DNA from: Shinisaurus crocodilurus | Taxonomy: Eukaryota; Chordata; Lepidosauria; Squamata; Shinisauridae | Length of the DNA: 64,000 nt | Direction of reading: 5' to 3' | Assembly (NCBI GenBank): GCA_021292165.1 | Contig: CM037879.1 | Coordinates: 281,617,772-281,681,771, forward strand | Shown: piece after piece, positions 53,938-63,853 of the stretch | Layout of the letters: each line of letters begins with the position of its first letter | How positions within the stretch are numbered: the first letter of the stretch is position 1 | The notes under the pieces: generated by a model | Database searches by the model: none | What the model was told of the DNA's origin: nothing | Seen by the model: the letters and a program-made list of their open reading frames with translations, nothing else | Translations under genes and position numbers: made by a program

Positions 53938-54185
53938 ACTATTTATTTATTTATTATATTTATACCCCACCTTTTTTCCTGCAAGGAACCCAAGTCGGCT
54001 TACATAATCCTCCTCCTCCTCCTCCTCCTCTCCGTTTTATCCTCACAACAACCCTGTGAGGTAGGTTAGGCTGAGAGTCAGCGACTGGCCCAAAGTCACC
54101 CGGTGAGCTTCATGGCCGAGCGGGGACTCGAACCCAGATCTCCTGAGTCCCGGTCCAACACTCTCACCACTACGCCACACAGACC
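53938..54185 (-). repeat. Sauria-type tRNA SINE
   Basis: ATTTATTTATTTATTATATT, (CCT)n, ACAACCCTGTGAGGTAGGTT, GGACTCGAACCCAGATCTCC (B box), CACTACGCCACACAG. Confidence 0.9.
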
Positions 54186-54307
54186 TATGGTGTGGTTTAT
54201 ATTGTTATGGGTTTCCAATCGGAGTTCTCTGAGTAGAACTATCAGTGTGGGTTGCCCCAAGGCAATACCGTCTTAAGACTTGACAAAAGGCTGTTGATAG
54301 CCTATAA

Positions 54308-54442
54308 CAGTGTTCTCCAACCTTGGGTCCCCAGATGTTTTTGGTCTACAACTCCCAGCATGCCCCAGCCAGCTATGCTGGCTGGGGCATGCTGGGAGTT
54401 GTAGGCCAAAAACATCTGGGGACCCAAGGCTGGAGAACACTG
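54308..54442. mobile_element. hAT hairpin MITE with exact 8-bp TSD
   Basis: CAGTGTTCTCCAACCTTGGG and CCCAAGGCTGGAGAACACTG; GCCTATAA at 54300-54307 and 54443-54450. Arms CTACAACTCCCAGCATGCCC. Confidence 0.93.
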
Positions 54443-54499
54443 GCCTATAATATCTCAGATGATATGTCTCACTGGGAGCTAAAATGGCCCAAGAAGGCA

Positions 54500-55140
54500 T
54501 CAGTGATGGGTAGAGAAAATGCTCGGCAAGGAGAGGGAAAATGTGGGGCTGCCCTAAGGCTGGTCCAGAAGCCAGAGCTAGTGCAGAATGCAGCAGCTCA
54601 GGCTGTTGTCGGGAGCTGCCCCTTTTCAGCATGCAACTCCTTTGCTGAAGGAACTGCACCGGCTGCCTATTTGCTACCGGGCCACGTTTAAGGTTCTGGT
54701 ACTAGTGTACAAAGCCCTGAACAACTTGGGACCAGGATACCTGAGAGAACACCTTGGCTTCTCCCTTACCAACCTGCCCGGTCACTGAGGTCATCAGAGG
54801 ACATTCTCCTGTTGGTTGCACATGGACCTCTGGCCCGATTGGAGTCCACCAGGAGAAGAGCCTTCAGTGTGGTGGCTCCAGTTCTACGGAACTCCCCTGC
54901 CTCTGGACTGGAGGTGAGGCAGGCTCCGATATTGTGTTGTGTTTTCAGCACCTGCTGAAGACCTCTTTGTTCCGGGAAGCCTTCCTTGCTGACCTGCCAC
55001 GGTTTTAATGTTATCCTGTTCTTTAATGCATTGTTTTTATTCTTTTATCTGTTTTCTCTTCTTTTTTTTTTATTGTTCACTGCTCTGGAATCTGTCTATA
55101 TATGGAGTGGTCTACAAATGCTGTAAATAAATGACATAAA
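54500..55140 (+). repeat. L2-like LINE, RT C-terminal region and 3' UTR
   Basis: Readings in shifting frames: LHRLPICYRATFKVLVLVYK, ALNNLGPGYLREHL, then RRAFSVVAP and a degraded end, then 3' UTR GTTCACTGCTCTGGAATCTG and ATGCTGTAAATAAATGAC. Typical L2 order with frameshifts. Confidence 0.75.
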
Positions 55141-55636
55141 TAATAAACACAGTGAGAGATGTAGTGCTGGAGAGAGTGTGTTTAACCCTTCCTGCAAATG
55201 AACACCACCACCACCACCCCGCTATTAACCATGGAGGGAAAAGAGAATTCCAAAATGTGTATCAGCAGCCCCTTTGCCCCCTGTTCTCCCCCCCTTTCCA
55301 TGGCTTATAGCTGCTCTGGAGGATATTTAAAGTCAGGGAAGAGGATTAAATGCTCTCCTCCCCGCCCTCCCCCCAATATTTGCAGTCCCTACCTCTCCCG
55401 CAGCGGCTTTTAACGGAAGGAAACAAACATCAGATCTGCTCACAGATGTCTCGTGCATCTAGTAAGGTGCTGACGACACCTCACCTGGCTGACTTGTTCA
55501 CGTCTTCAGTTTATTGACCGAGCATATCTTTGCTGCGGAGAGACCTGTGTTTGATTTCCTGCTGGCAGCTGAACGGCCGTGGCTTCCCCCCCCCCCAAGA
55601 ATCCGCAGAGTTGCAGATTCATTGTGGGTGCTGAGC

Positions 55637-56076
55637 AGGGCCGGATCAAGGCCCGCTGATGCCCTCAGCACAGCCCAGTAAGGGTGTCCCCTGGGCCCTT
55701 CCATTGCTTAGCTGGCAAGACATGAAGACTCAATAAGTGCTGAAGGTGAAATAAGACATTAAAAACTCAATTTTCTTCAAGGCCATCCCCCACGCCAGAA
55801 CACACAACTAGATTGAATATAAACTGTTGTTTTTTTTAAATTATATTTATTTGGCACTAAATAGCAGCAAGCAATATAAGCCAATTACCGTACTTACTTA
55901 TAACTAGGGCAAGAGAAAGAAACACAAGTTTTCATCACTCTTTTATGCAGTTTTTTAATAAAACTGTTATAAGGGGGGAAATGCAAATGCAAAAATCTGT
56001 GGCACTCTGTGGTGTCCCCCTTCCCTTGGTGCCCTAAGCACGTGCTTATATTGCTTAGTGGTTAATCCAGGGCTGG
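55637..56076. repeat. hAT-like MITE (CAGGGCCGGATCAAGG)
   Basis: CAGGGCCGGATCAAGGCCCG at left and ATCCAGGGCTGGCGCTG at right, with GGTGCCCTAAGCACGTGCTT near the right end. TSD not clear. Confidence 0.45.
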
Positions 56077-56264
56077 CGCTGAGTCAAAGATCCCTTTGCC
56101 TCTCTGAATCAGGACGTCTTGTCAGGCCAACCAGAGTAGGGCGTATGCCTGTCAGATCAATTCAGGCTTGTAGTGCAGATATTACCAGTGACAGATAATT
56201 CCAGGCCAGATCATAAGCAGTACTGCAAAAACAGGCATACAGGAGTTTTCTTTAAACATTTGTA

Positions 56265-56498
56265 CAGTAATACCTTGGATTGCAAGTAACTTGGTTTGAG
56301 AGCGTTTTGCAAGACAAGCAAATTTTTAAATATTTATTTTTAAAAAATTGACTTGATATACAAGCACTGTAGTACGGCTTAAATTAAAAATCTCTGTACA
56401 AATTTTTTTTGGGGGGGATCTCGTTTTGATATAAGAGTGTTTTGGATTACAAGCACGTTTCCGGAACGAATTATGCTCTCAATCCAAGGGCATGACTG
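56265..56498. mobile_element. Tc1/mariner-pogo type MITE, TA target site
   Basis: CAGTAATACCTTGGATTGCA and CAATCCAAGGGCATGACTG flanked by TA; the CAAGCGACGTCTTGCAA centre is partly deleted. Confidence 0.8.
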
Positions 56499-56550
56499 TA
56501 CGTGACTCTGCGCTCCTTCGTGGTCTTCTTTTTCTCCTTATCCCACAAAG

Positions 56551-56690
56551 CAGCTTCCCCCAACCTGATGCCTTCCAGATGTGTGGGACTACATCTCCCA
56601 GCATCCCCTAGCCAGCCATGCTGGCTGGGGGACGCTGGGAGATGTAGTCCCACACATCTGGATTGCACGTGGTTGGCGAAGGCTGCCTCT
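56551..56690. repeat. Hairpin MITE, hAT-like
   Basis: CTTCCCCCAACCTGATGCCT and CACGTGGTTGGCGAAGG; arms GACTACATCTCCCAGCATCC and GACGCTGGGAGATGTAGTCC. Confidence 0.65.
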
Positions 56691-56854
56691 GGCAGTCAAC
56701 ATTTCAAGCAAGGCAAGGGAATACAACTTGCTATTCTTTCCCCCACTCCACTAGAGTGGCCACTTACTGTATGCTTCACACACACACAAGAAAAAGAAGG
56801 CTCATAGTTGCATATGCTAATTTATAAGTATAGATGCAGGTTTTGAAAAATACT

Positions 56855-57105
56855 TTCTACAATTTGAATGGAAATGTCATAGGGCTCGTCACCAGCGTGG
56901 GGAAGAAAGACTATGACCGGGGGACCTGTGTGCCTTGCTTATTCTGCCGTCCAGGTGCTGTTGATGGGCAACTTCAAGGCCCTTTAGCTCTTCCTTCTGA
57001 TGGTGCTTTATCTTTAAACCAGACTTGGACTGGACAGCCCTTCAAATAGAAGACTCCTTCAAAGAGAGGACGGTCATTTGGACAGTAGGACATAGATGGC
57101 CACCC
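56855..57105. repeat. MITE family (GGCCACC / CCTCT motifs), inverted
   Basis: GTGCTGTTGATGGGCAACTT, CCCTTCAAATAGAAGACTCC and AGATGGCCACCCTAG correspond to the reverse complement of 12302-12652. Confidence 0.5.
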
Positions 57106-57192
57106 TAGATGAGAGGCGTGGGTCACAGGGGAGCTGAAGGAAGGAATGTAGACCTTCACATGGAGGTGCAGGAGATGATAGCTCACGATGTT

Positions 57193-57197
<5 letters not shown>

Positions 57198-57223
<26 letters not shown>

Positions 57224-57224
57224 T
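57198..57224. repeat. (GT)n microsatellite
   Basis: About 13 GT units, some 100 nt upstream of exon 17. Confidence 0.9.
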
Positions 57225-57327
57225 TGGGTGCATATCATCTAGTAAACTTTGATGAGGGAGCAATTGAAAGTTGGAGCAAAGCCCTCAGTACCCTCAAGCC
57301 CTCAAGCTCTTGCCTAATGTCCCTCAG

Positions 57328-57442
57328 GCAGTATGAGCTAGCATCAGTCAAACATCTCAAAGAAGATGCTGTGGCAGAAGCCGACATGTTGAGATCAGCA
57401 CTTCAAGAGGCAAGCAGCCAACTGGAGGATGCCAGCAAGAGG
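57328..57442 (+). CDS. Coding exon 17, second coiled coil
   Basis: 115 nt, phase 2 to phase 0. Acceptor CTAATGTCCCTCAG, donor AGG|GTAAGT. Encodes RQYELASVKHLKEDAVAEAD then a Leu/Ala-rich coil ending EDASKR. The open frame continues upstream of the acceptor, but phase and the AG fix the start here. Confidence 0.87.
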
Positions 57443-57507
57443 GTAAGTGCAGTATGTTGTGTAACGGTGTCACCTTTTTGAGATGGAGCATGTAGGAAGG
57501 TGGGATG

Positions 57508-57745
57508 AGAGCCAGGGTGGCGTAGTGGTGAGAGTGTTGGACTGGGAATCGGCAGATCTGGGTTCGAGTCCCCACTTGGCCATGAAGCTCATTATTGGGT
57601 GACTCTGGGCCAGTCACTGACTCTTAGCCTAACCTACCTCACAGGGTTGTTGTGGGGATAAAATGGAGAGGAGGATTACGTAAGATGTCTTGGGTTCCTT
57701 GGCTTGGAGTAAAAAAAAGTGGGATATAAATATAATAAATAAAAT
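57508..57745 (+). repeat. Sauria-type tRNA SINE
   Basis: GGTGGCGTAGTGGTGAGAGT, GGGTTCGAGTCCCC (perfect B box core), CCTCACAGGGTTGTTGTGGG, GGGATATAAATATAATAAAT. Starts about 65 nt after the exon 17 donor. Confidence 0.9.
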
Positions 57746-58024
57746 GATTGGCCTACGGAGTCTGTGAACTAGTCGTGGATGTTGTCGTCTTATCTGGAGT
57801 CTCAAAAAAGGAAGGCCTAACACCTGGGCAAGAACCAAAACTGCCATCCCATTCACTGAGCTTGAATGGGGTATTTGTGGCCTGTCTTTAATGCCTAGTT
57901 CCAGGAGCATTGATCTGACTCCCTCAGAAGAGTTTCGGGTAGGAGAGGGCTTCCTGTGGCACTGATGGGTCTGTCTTTCCTTCCCCCCCCCCCTTTACTT
58001 CTACAATACTTAAAAGATGCTGGC

Positions 58025-58560
58025 TTTAGTGCAGGGATGGATAACCTCTGGCCCGCAGAGCCTCTGTGGGCTCCAAGTCCCACCCACCTAACAGAAGAAA
58101 TCCCTTCTGTTATCTCCAATAACTGATCAGAGATAACAGTGGGAATTCAGCATTGCATGCTGCTTGTGGCCCCAGTTGGGATGGCGACTGGTGCACGAAG
58201 CCAGGGACTCACCTGGTGATTGGAGGAGCAGCTCCTCCAACTGCTGGCCGAGTCCACTTCTCCAGGCAGAGAGAGGGACAGAGCTCTGTGCCCCTCTCTA
58301 CATAGAGAAAAGCAAAATGCATGGATGTTGGACTGGATGTTGTTGGGAAGGGGCTTCATGGTAGAGCCCCACCCCCTGACATAATCTGATCTGTGGAAGG
58401 GTTCCAGGGTGCAATTCAGCCGCCAACTCAGCCATGGTCACTTTGCTCACATGCTGTGCAGGCAAAGCCGTGCCCACTGTTATCTCCAGTCTGTGATTGG
58501 AGATAACATCTGGGGACTCCTCAAGCAGGACTCCATGATGGCTGCATGGGCCAGATGGGG
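58025..58560. repeat. hAT-like MITE (CAGGGATGGATAACCTCTGG)
   Basis: CAGGGATGGATAACCTCTGG, TTATCTCCAATAACTGATC; second TGTTATCTCCAGTCTGTGAT at 58479. Right end not certain. Confidence 0.4.
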
Positions 58561-58603
58561 AATCTTGGCAGGCTGGAGGTTCTCCTTGCCTGATCTAGTG
58601 CCC

Positions 58604-58690
58604 TCCATATGTTTTGGACTATAACTCCCATGAACCCCAGCCAGCATGACTAATGATCAGGGATGCTAGGAGTTGTAGTCTAAAACACAT
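58604..58690. repeat. Hairpin MITE, shortened
   Basis: CCTCCATATGTTTTGGACTA and AGTTGTAGTCTAAAACACAT around CTCCCATGAACCCC. Confidence 0.5.
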
Positions 58691-59345
58691 GACCCCAGCC
58701 TTAATAAATGCTATTAGTCCTGGGTGGGGATGGACAAGTCTGTCAATCTCAGTGTCTTCCAGCTTTTTTCATTTTTCCAGTCTTATAAGTTCAGTTTGTC
58801 TTGAACTCTGAGAATTCCTCCAGTCTTGTTCGGTTCATGCCAGACTTTGAGATTCTTTTTTTTTTTTTAAGTTCACGTGAAAATTCATCAGCATTTTTGT
58901 GCCATTTCTCCTAGTACATGCATTTTGCCTAACGTACACATTTCCTGCAAGCAATATATATCCTAATATAATGCATTTTTTAAAATGTTATTTCCCCTCA
59001 TATATCCATATCTGTATGCATTTTTTGATTGGACGACTCCATTGTAAAATTCAGAGAAGTGCAAATTTTTGAAGGATGTGAGATTGAAAGTGCAAAATTA
59101 GGTAGGTGCACATTAAAGTGAGAACGGACATTCCCTCGTCCCTACGGGGCCACGGGTTCTTATTTCCATCCGTAAAATGTTGGAGGGTGTGACTGGCAAG
59201 GTAGCCCCAGTCTAGTGCATCCTGTGTTAGCAAAAGCAGAACCTGAGTGTTTATCTGTCACTTGCAAAAGTCTGACTGCAGAGGAAGTCTAAGTTGAGAG
59301 GTGGGGGTGGCAGCTTCAAGTGCTTTGCACAGGAAAGTAAACTGC
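58690..59345. other. Intron 17, A/T-rich part
   Basis: Degenerate ATGCATTTTT / TGTACATTT-like repeats, also seen near 650-860 and 43830-43990 (related low-order repeat family, not named). No exon seen. Confidence 0.35.
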
Positions 59346-59348
59346 TTG

Positions 59349-59378
59349 GCGCGCGCGCGCACACACACACACACACAT
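59349..59378. repeat. (GC)n(AC)n microsatellite
   Basis: GCGCGCGCGC followed by ACACACACACAC, alternating purine-pyrimidine (Z-DNA prone), about 165 nt before exon 18. Confidence 0.85.
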
Positions 59379-59541
59379 CTGGTTTGAGAAATGAGTGTAA
59401 AAATGCAGAAGCGTATCAGGAGCTGCTGACGGCTTCCGGAAAGAGAAAAGATGTGTGTTTTGGTTCCATTGGTGAGAAGTCTATGGAGAGCTTCAGAAGG
59501 AGCCGCTTGAAACATTCGTTGACCCGGTGCTGCTCCCTCAG

Positions 59542-59704
59542 GTTAAGGATCAGGAGGACAATTTTCACGCTGCCCGCGAGGAAGCAAGTTCTTTGCACAC
59601 GAAGCTAGAAGAGAGCGTTGCCGAGCAAGGAACCCTCCAGAGTATAAACCTAAATTTAACACAAACTTGCCAGCTGCTGGAACTGAAAGTTAAAGAACAG
59701 AGCA
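59542..59704 (+). CDS. Coding exon 18, second coiled coil (last exon seen; gene open at 3' end)
   Basis: 163 nt, phase 0 to phase 1. Acceptor GCTGCTCCCTCAG, donor GCA|GTAAGT. Encodes VKDQEDNFHAAREEASSLHT and onward to LLELKVKEQS. It ends in a coil with no stop and an excellent donor, so more exons must follow. In IRAG2 the expected remainder would be the MRVI1/IRAG-type region, a C-terminal membrane anchor and a short luminal tail; none of these is visible in the next 4.3 kb. Confidence 0.88.
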
Positions 59705-60000
59705 GTAAGTATCACCGATGCTTTTGTTATCTCTATCATTCAAGTGAGTGTCTCCCTGACTTGGGACAGCTGACATGCATTCTTTTTGTCCGAATTAAAA
59801 CTGCAGGTGCCCTTCACCCAGTTCCAGGGGGTCACTTCACACTCACAGAGGATAAGGGTATCAGTAGCTACTCATGATAACAGCTATCTCTTTCCTTGAG
59901 GTTCAGATGCCTCTGAATACCAGTTCCTGGGGTTCAAAAGTGGGGAAGGGCTACTGCCTTTCACGTCTTGTTTGGCGCTCCCCAGAGGTATCTGGGAAGT
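59705..60000 (+). other. Start of intron 18
   Basis: Begins with donor GTAAGT. No exon recognised from here to the end of the window that would accept phase 1. Confidence 0.6.
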
Positions 60001-60009
60001 GGAATGCTA

Positions 60010-60255
60010 AGAACATAAGAAGAGCCATGATGGAGCAGACCAAAGGCCTATCTAGTCCAGCATTCTGTTTCTACAGCGGCCAACCAGATGCCTATGAGAA
60101 GCCCATGAGTAAGACATGAGTGCAATAGAGACCTCCAGTCCCACCCATGTTCCCCAGAAACTGGTGTGTATAGGCCTCTGCCTATACACGCAACTGGCGT
60201 GTATATAGCCTCTAAAACTGGAGGTAGCATATAGCCACCAGGATTAGTAGCTAAT
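60010..60255 (-). repeat. CR1 family B 3' end
   Basis: GAACATAAGAAGAGCCATGA, TATCTAGTCCAGCATTCTGT, ACTGGAGGTAGCATATAGCC; a duplicated CTGGTGTGTATAGGCCTCTG segment inside. Confidence 0.7.
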
Positions 60256-60297
60256 GTTGAACTAGATAACTGTCTGTTGTGTGTGCCCCTACACAAC

Positions 60298-60510
60298 TCA
60301 TGCTTGCTGGATCAGACCAGCAGTCCATCTTGTTTCCAGCAGCGCCACACCCCAACCCAAGGTGCCTCCAAGTAGCCCACAAGCAGCATACCAAGGCAAT
60401 AGCTCTCTCCTAATTGTTTCTCCTCAGCAACTGGTACTCGGAGACATACGGTACTCTCTCTGGAACCTGGAGGCTGCATATAGCTCTCATGACTAGAAGC
60501 CACTGATAGG
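60298..60510 (-). repeat. CR1-like 3' end, second family
   Basis: GCTTGCTGGATCAGACCAGC, TAGCCCACAAGCAGC, CTGGAGGCTGCATATAGC; diverged from the copy just upstream. Confidence 0.55.
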
Positions 60511-61321
60511 TTTTGGTAGCTCTGTACTGGAAGTGCCTATGTGAGCTAAACACACCCAGCAGAATTGCCCGCCTGCAGCAGAGGGGTATTGGAAGAGGGC
60601 AAGGCCAAAGCGGACGTTTTTGCAGACGGACGCTGCCGAGCGTGGGTAGAAATTGTCTGGTGTCCCTGCATTGGGAGTGATTTGAGAGATCAAACCATGC
60701 CACAGTACAGAGACAAGGCTGAATATAACCTGGCGCCTTTCATACGCCTAGCAGGTTGCTTTGGCCTTGTCTCGTTATAGCGGTTTGTGCAGAGGGGCGG
60801 TGGCTGGACTCCCGTGCGGATGGGTACTTGGGGCTCACAGGAGATTCTACTTTTGTTTGCTGGTTTAATTATTATGGCACACAAGGAATTCACGTGGCAC
60901 ACACACACATTTTGGGGAGCTAGTGGCTCAAATACGGTTCCTTGGAGGTGAGAACCTTTTGACAATTGTCCAAATGTGTGTGTGCTGTAAAGCTTTTGAG
61001 CAAGAGGAGAGATTGATGCAGACTTTCTGACACAGTGTAAATAGAATACTGCCGTATCTTTGGGCACTTACTCCGAATCTCACTCTCGAGTCAAAGCTTG
61101 TTTGTTCTTGTGCTTTGACGTGAAAGTAGTCTTTTGGCATGGAGGGTTGCCATGGTTGGGCACCCGACCCCAGCAGGGGGGTCCAGTGATGATGAGGCCT
61201 CTGGACCTGCTCCTCCTCTTCACCATTGCGACCTGCTTGCTCACCCTCCTCTCTCTAAGTGGTGGTGGTCGTGTGAAGGTAGAGCAGTAGATGCTCTTGT
61301 CTGTTTACTCATTGGCTCTCT

Positions 61322-61577
61322 GCGGGCTTCTCTACATGAGGCATTTATTGTGCGCTCCTGATTCTTCAGTCACGGTAGTTTGCGGGTACTTTACACGGTG
61401 TCGTCATCTTCCAGGGCCTCTCCCGTGTTTTACAGCCATTTTCAAGGCTTTTTTTAGAGTGAGGAAAGTGAGGTATTATTTCCTAATCTCGCAATAAATT
61501 GCTATGAGAAGCCTGTGTATGATCACAATCCCCCTATATGACGGCTATAGCACAGCGCCACCCAGTGGAGGCTTGTC
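61322..61577 (+). repeat. MITE with GGGCTTCTCTACA end and a CTCF-like core, right end lost
   Basis: CGGGCTTCTCTACATGAGGC at left, then CACGGTGTCGTCATCTTCCA, and AGCGCCACCCAGTGGAGG at 61554-61571, the reverse complement of a CTCF-like core. Confidence 0.6.
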
Positions 61578-62640
61578 ATAAAGGGGGCAGAGCCCCACCT
61601 AACCTGCTTCTCATTGGTTGTGTCCCAGACCTTGTTTCCCTCCATAGGATGCAATGTAAAGTGGCAGGCAGCAGCAGTGCAAGTGTTTGTTCTTCTTTAC
61701 TTCCTGCTTTGGCTAGGGGGAACACTGGGCATGTGCGATAAGTTGCACATGCTCAGAACATTCCCCAAGGAACTACTTTTTTTCTATGCAAATTCCTGTA
61801 GGGGAAGAGTAGGCCTTTCAGGGAGGTGGCAGGGCTGCCTGTACCTTCGCTGGCCAAAAGCCTGGATTACTCAAGAGTGCCCTCTGGCTGTGAGCTGGAG
61901 AGCAAAAACTGATTGGTTGTTCTCCCCCTGCCCTCCATTCATCTATCTCATGGACATAGGGGCAAAGGGGAGTCAGCCCTCAGCAAATGAGACATCTGCA
62001 AAATCGCCCCATCTCACTTACACCACACCACATGACTGGAGCCTGTGCAATGCAACGGGGCAAGGAGATCACAGACACTCAGAGAACAGCAGCAGCCTTT
62101 CCTCTCTGTTCCACTGTGTATATAACATATCTAGACAGACTAATTTTTTTGAGAAGGAGAACAGAAGGGTAAGAAATGCATACTTGTTGAAAGATGTGTT
62201 TGGGGTGATTATTTATGCAGCTTATCAAATCCATGAAGCTTATATTGTTTAAACCTTCATTCTGCATCTTGGGGTGCTTTCCTTACCCCAGGCTCACATT
62301 CTGTGGTGTAATTTACACATAAGTAAACCTATAATCCTGTCCTTTTAGGACTTTGCCTAAAACAGGGTAGTAAACAATATTACCAAATTTCAGCCCCCTG
62401 CCTTTTACAGTTTTCTTTCTATAAACCAAGCATGCCTGGGACATAAAATGTCCCAGAAATCTGCATAAGAATAGACTTTATGGGAACTTGATATCCCAAA
62501 CAACTGAAACAATTAGGGGGGAGCAATAGGAGGCCTTCCACAGGTCATCTTAGTTTCTTTTGATAGCTAAGAACAATAGCAAACACCTCCTTCAAACAGC
62601 AAATAAATCCATTGAGGGAAAGCTTTTTATGCTGATTTTA
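61578..62640. other. Long stretch without recognised gene or repeat family
   Basis: A 212-codon open frame (61614-62252) has no heptad, domain or composition signal and no splice-site support, so I treat it as chance. A TATA-like TGTATATAACAT lies at 62116. Confidence 0.4.
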
Positions 62641-62722
62641 TGTATGTATGTATGTATGTATTTATTTAGTATATTTGTTCAATGCCCATCAGCCAAAAGG
62701 CTCCCGTGGGCGGTTTAAAGTT
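62641..62722 (-). repeat. LINE 3' tail fragment
   Basis: (TATG)n then TTTATTTAGTATATTTGTTC and CCCGTGGGCGGTTTAAAG, which resembles a LINE 3' end of the AACCGCCCACGGGAGCC type on the minus strand. Confidence 0.45.
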
Positions 62723-63099
62723 TACAGGCCTCAGGCCTTTTTCAGACTTTTGTAATTGAAAGCCATTAGGCCTGCCTTTGTTATGCATATTTCCTGCATT
62801 TACAGTGCTGATCCCTTCCATGGCTCCCCAGTTCTGCCATGGCTTTGGCAAGGTTCCCCTCTCCAGCCAACTGGAGATCACACAGTGAATGACATGATGC
62901 CATGTATAACCAATTGGATTTGGCCATGTGTGGACGACACAGTCCCTTACACTTTAGGACCAGACGCATAAACCCTTCTCAGGCTAAGCACCAACACTTA
63001 AAAACCTGAGGGGAGGGTCAGATGAAACCTTTCCCCTACCAATGAGGAAAAGATTAATACAGGTTATTAAGGATCTATTTTAAATCTATGATACTGTGG

Positions 63100-63578
63100 G
63101 TACAAAGGTGGGTGTGGAGAATTAACAATAATGCAGGTTAATAACACCAAGCTGACACGTAGGATTTGGGTAGCAAACAAAATAAAAATAAGTTTATTTT
63201 AATTCTCAAAATCTTAGTTCCAGAAAATAACTTTAAACCTGCCTACACCAAACACTTTGTAATTAACCTAAGTCCCTATAACTCTAAATACTTTCACTCT
63301 CAGGACAAGCACTGATTTCTCTCAAAACTCCTGACAGACAAGACACAAATAACTGTAAAAAGGAAACGACCCAACTAACCTAACTTCCCAACTCACACTA
63401 CAACTAACTCAACACTCTACTCCCCCTGACATCACTCACACACTCCTTATATACTCCTCCCCCCACCCTTTCCAAGACATCACAAACCACACCCACTCAG
63501 TTCAACATGCTATACTCACTAAACATACTAATGCAGACATACACCAGGGAACTGAATTGTGGGGTTACACCACAACAT
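63100..63578 (-). repeat. Probable solo LTR
   Basis: Minus strand starts TGTTGTGGTGTAACCCCACA, has a TATA box (GAGTATATAAGGAG) about 140 nt in, and AATTAAAATAAACTT as a polyadenylation-type signal about 370-400 nt in. That is the normal order for an LTR. No internal region and no clear TSD, so the family (ERV or Gypsy) is undetermined. Confidence 0.45.
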
Positions 63579-63810
63579 CACTAGAGGCCAATGAAGGGAA
63601 CTGCAGAGTGAAGGCAATGTGCTTCCTGGACTGCTTTTACATGTGGTCCCATCCAATCCGGAATGTGAGAGTAGAGGAAACCTATCCAGGACAATGCTTT
63701 CTGGGCAGGCATTCACTTTTTTGTCACTTCTGTAGCAAATTCTGCCCTCCAAGTTGTGCCTCTTGAAGATGATGAAATTGTTTGTGGAAACTGCATACAC
63801 ATGCACGCAC

Positions 63811-63851
<41 letters not shown>
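63811..63851. repeat. (TC)n microsatellite
   Basis: About 20 TC units. Confidence 0.92.

Positions 63852-63853
<2 letters not shown>

Noticed and set aside
61614..62252. 212-codon plus-strand frame as the next exon of the gene
   Set aside because: No acceptor matching phase 1, no coiled-coil or membrane pattern, ordinary amino-acid noise.
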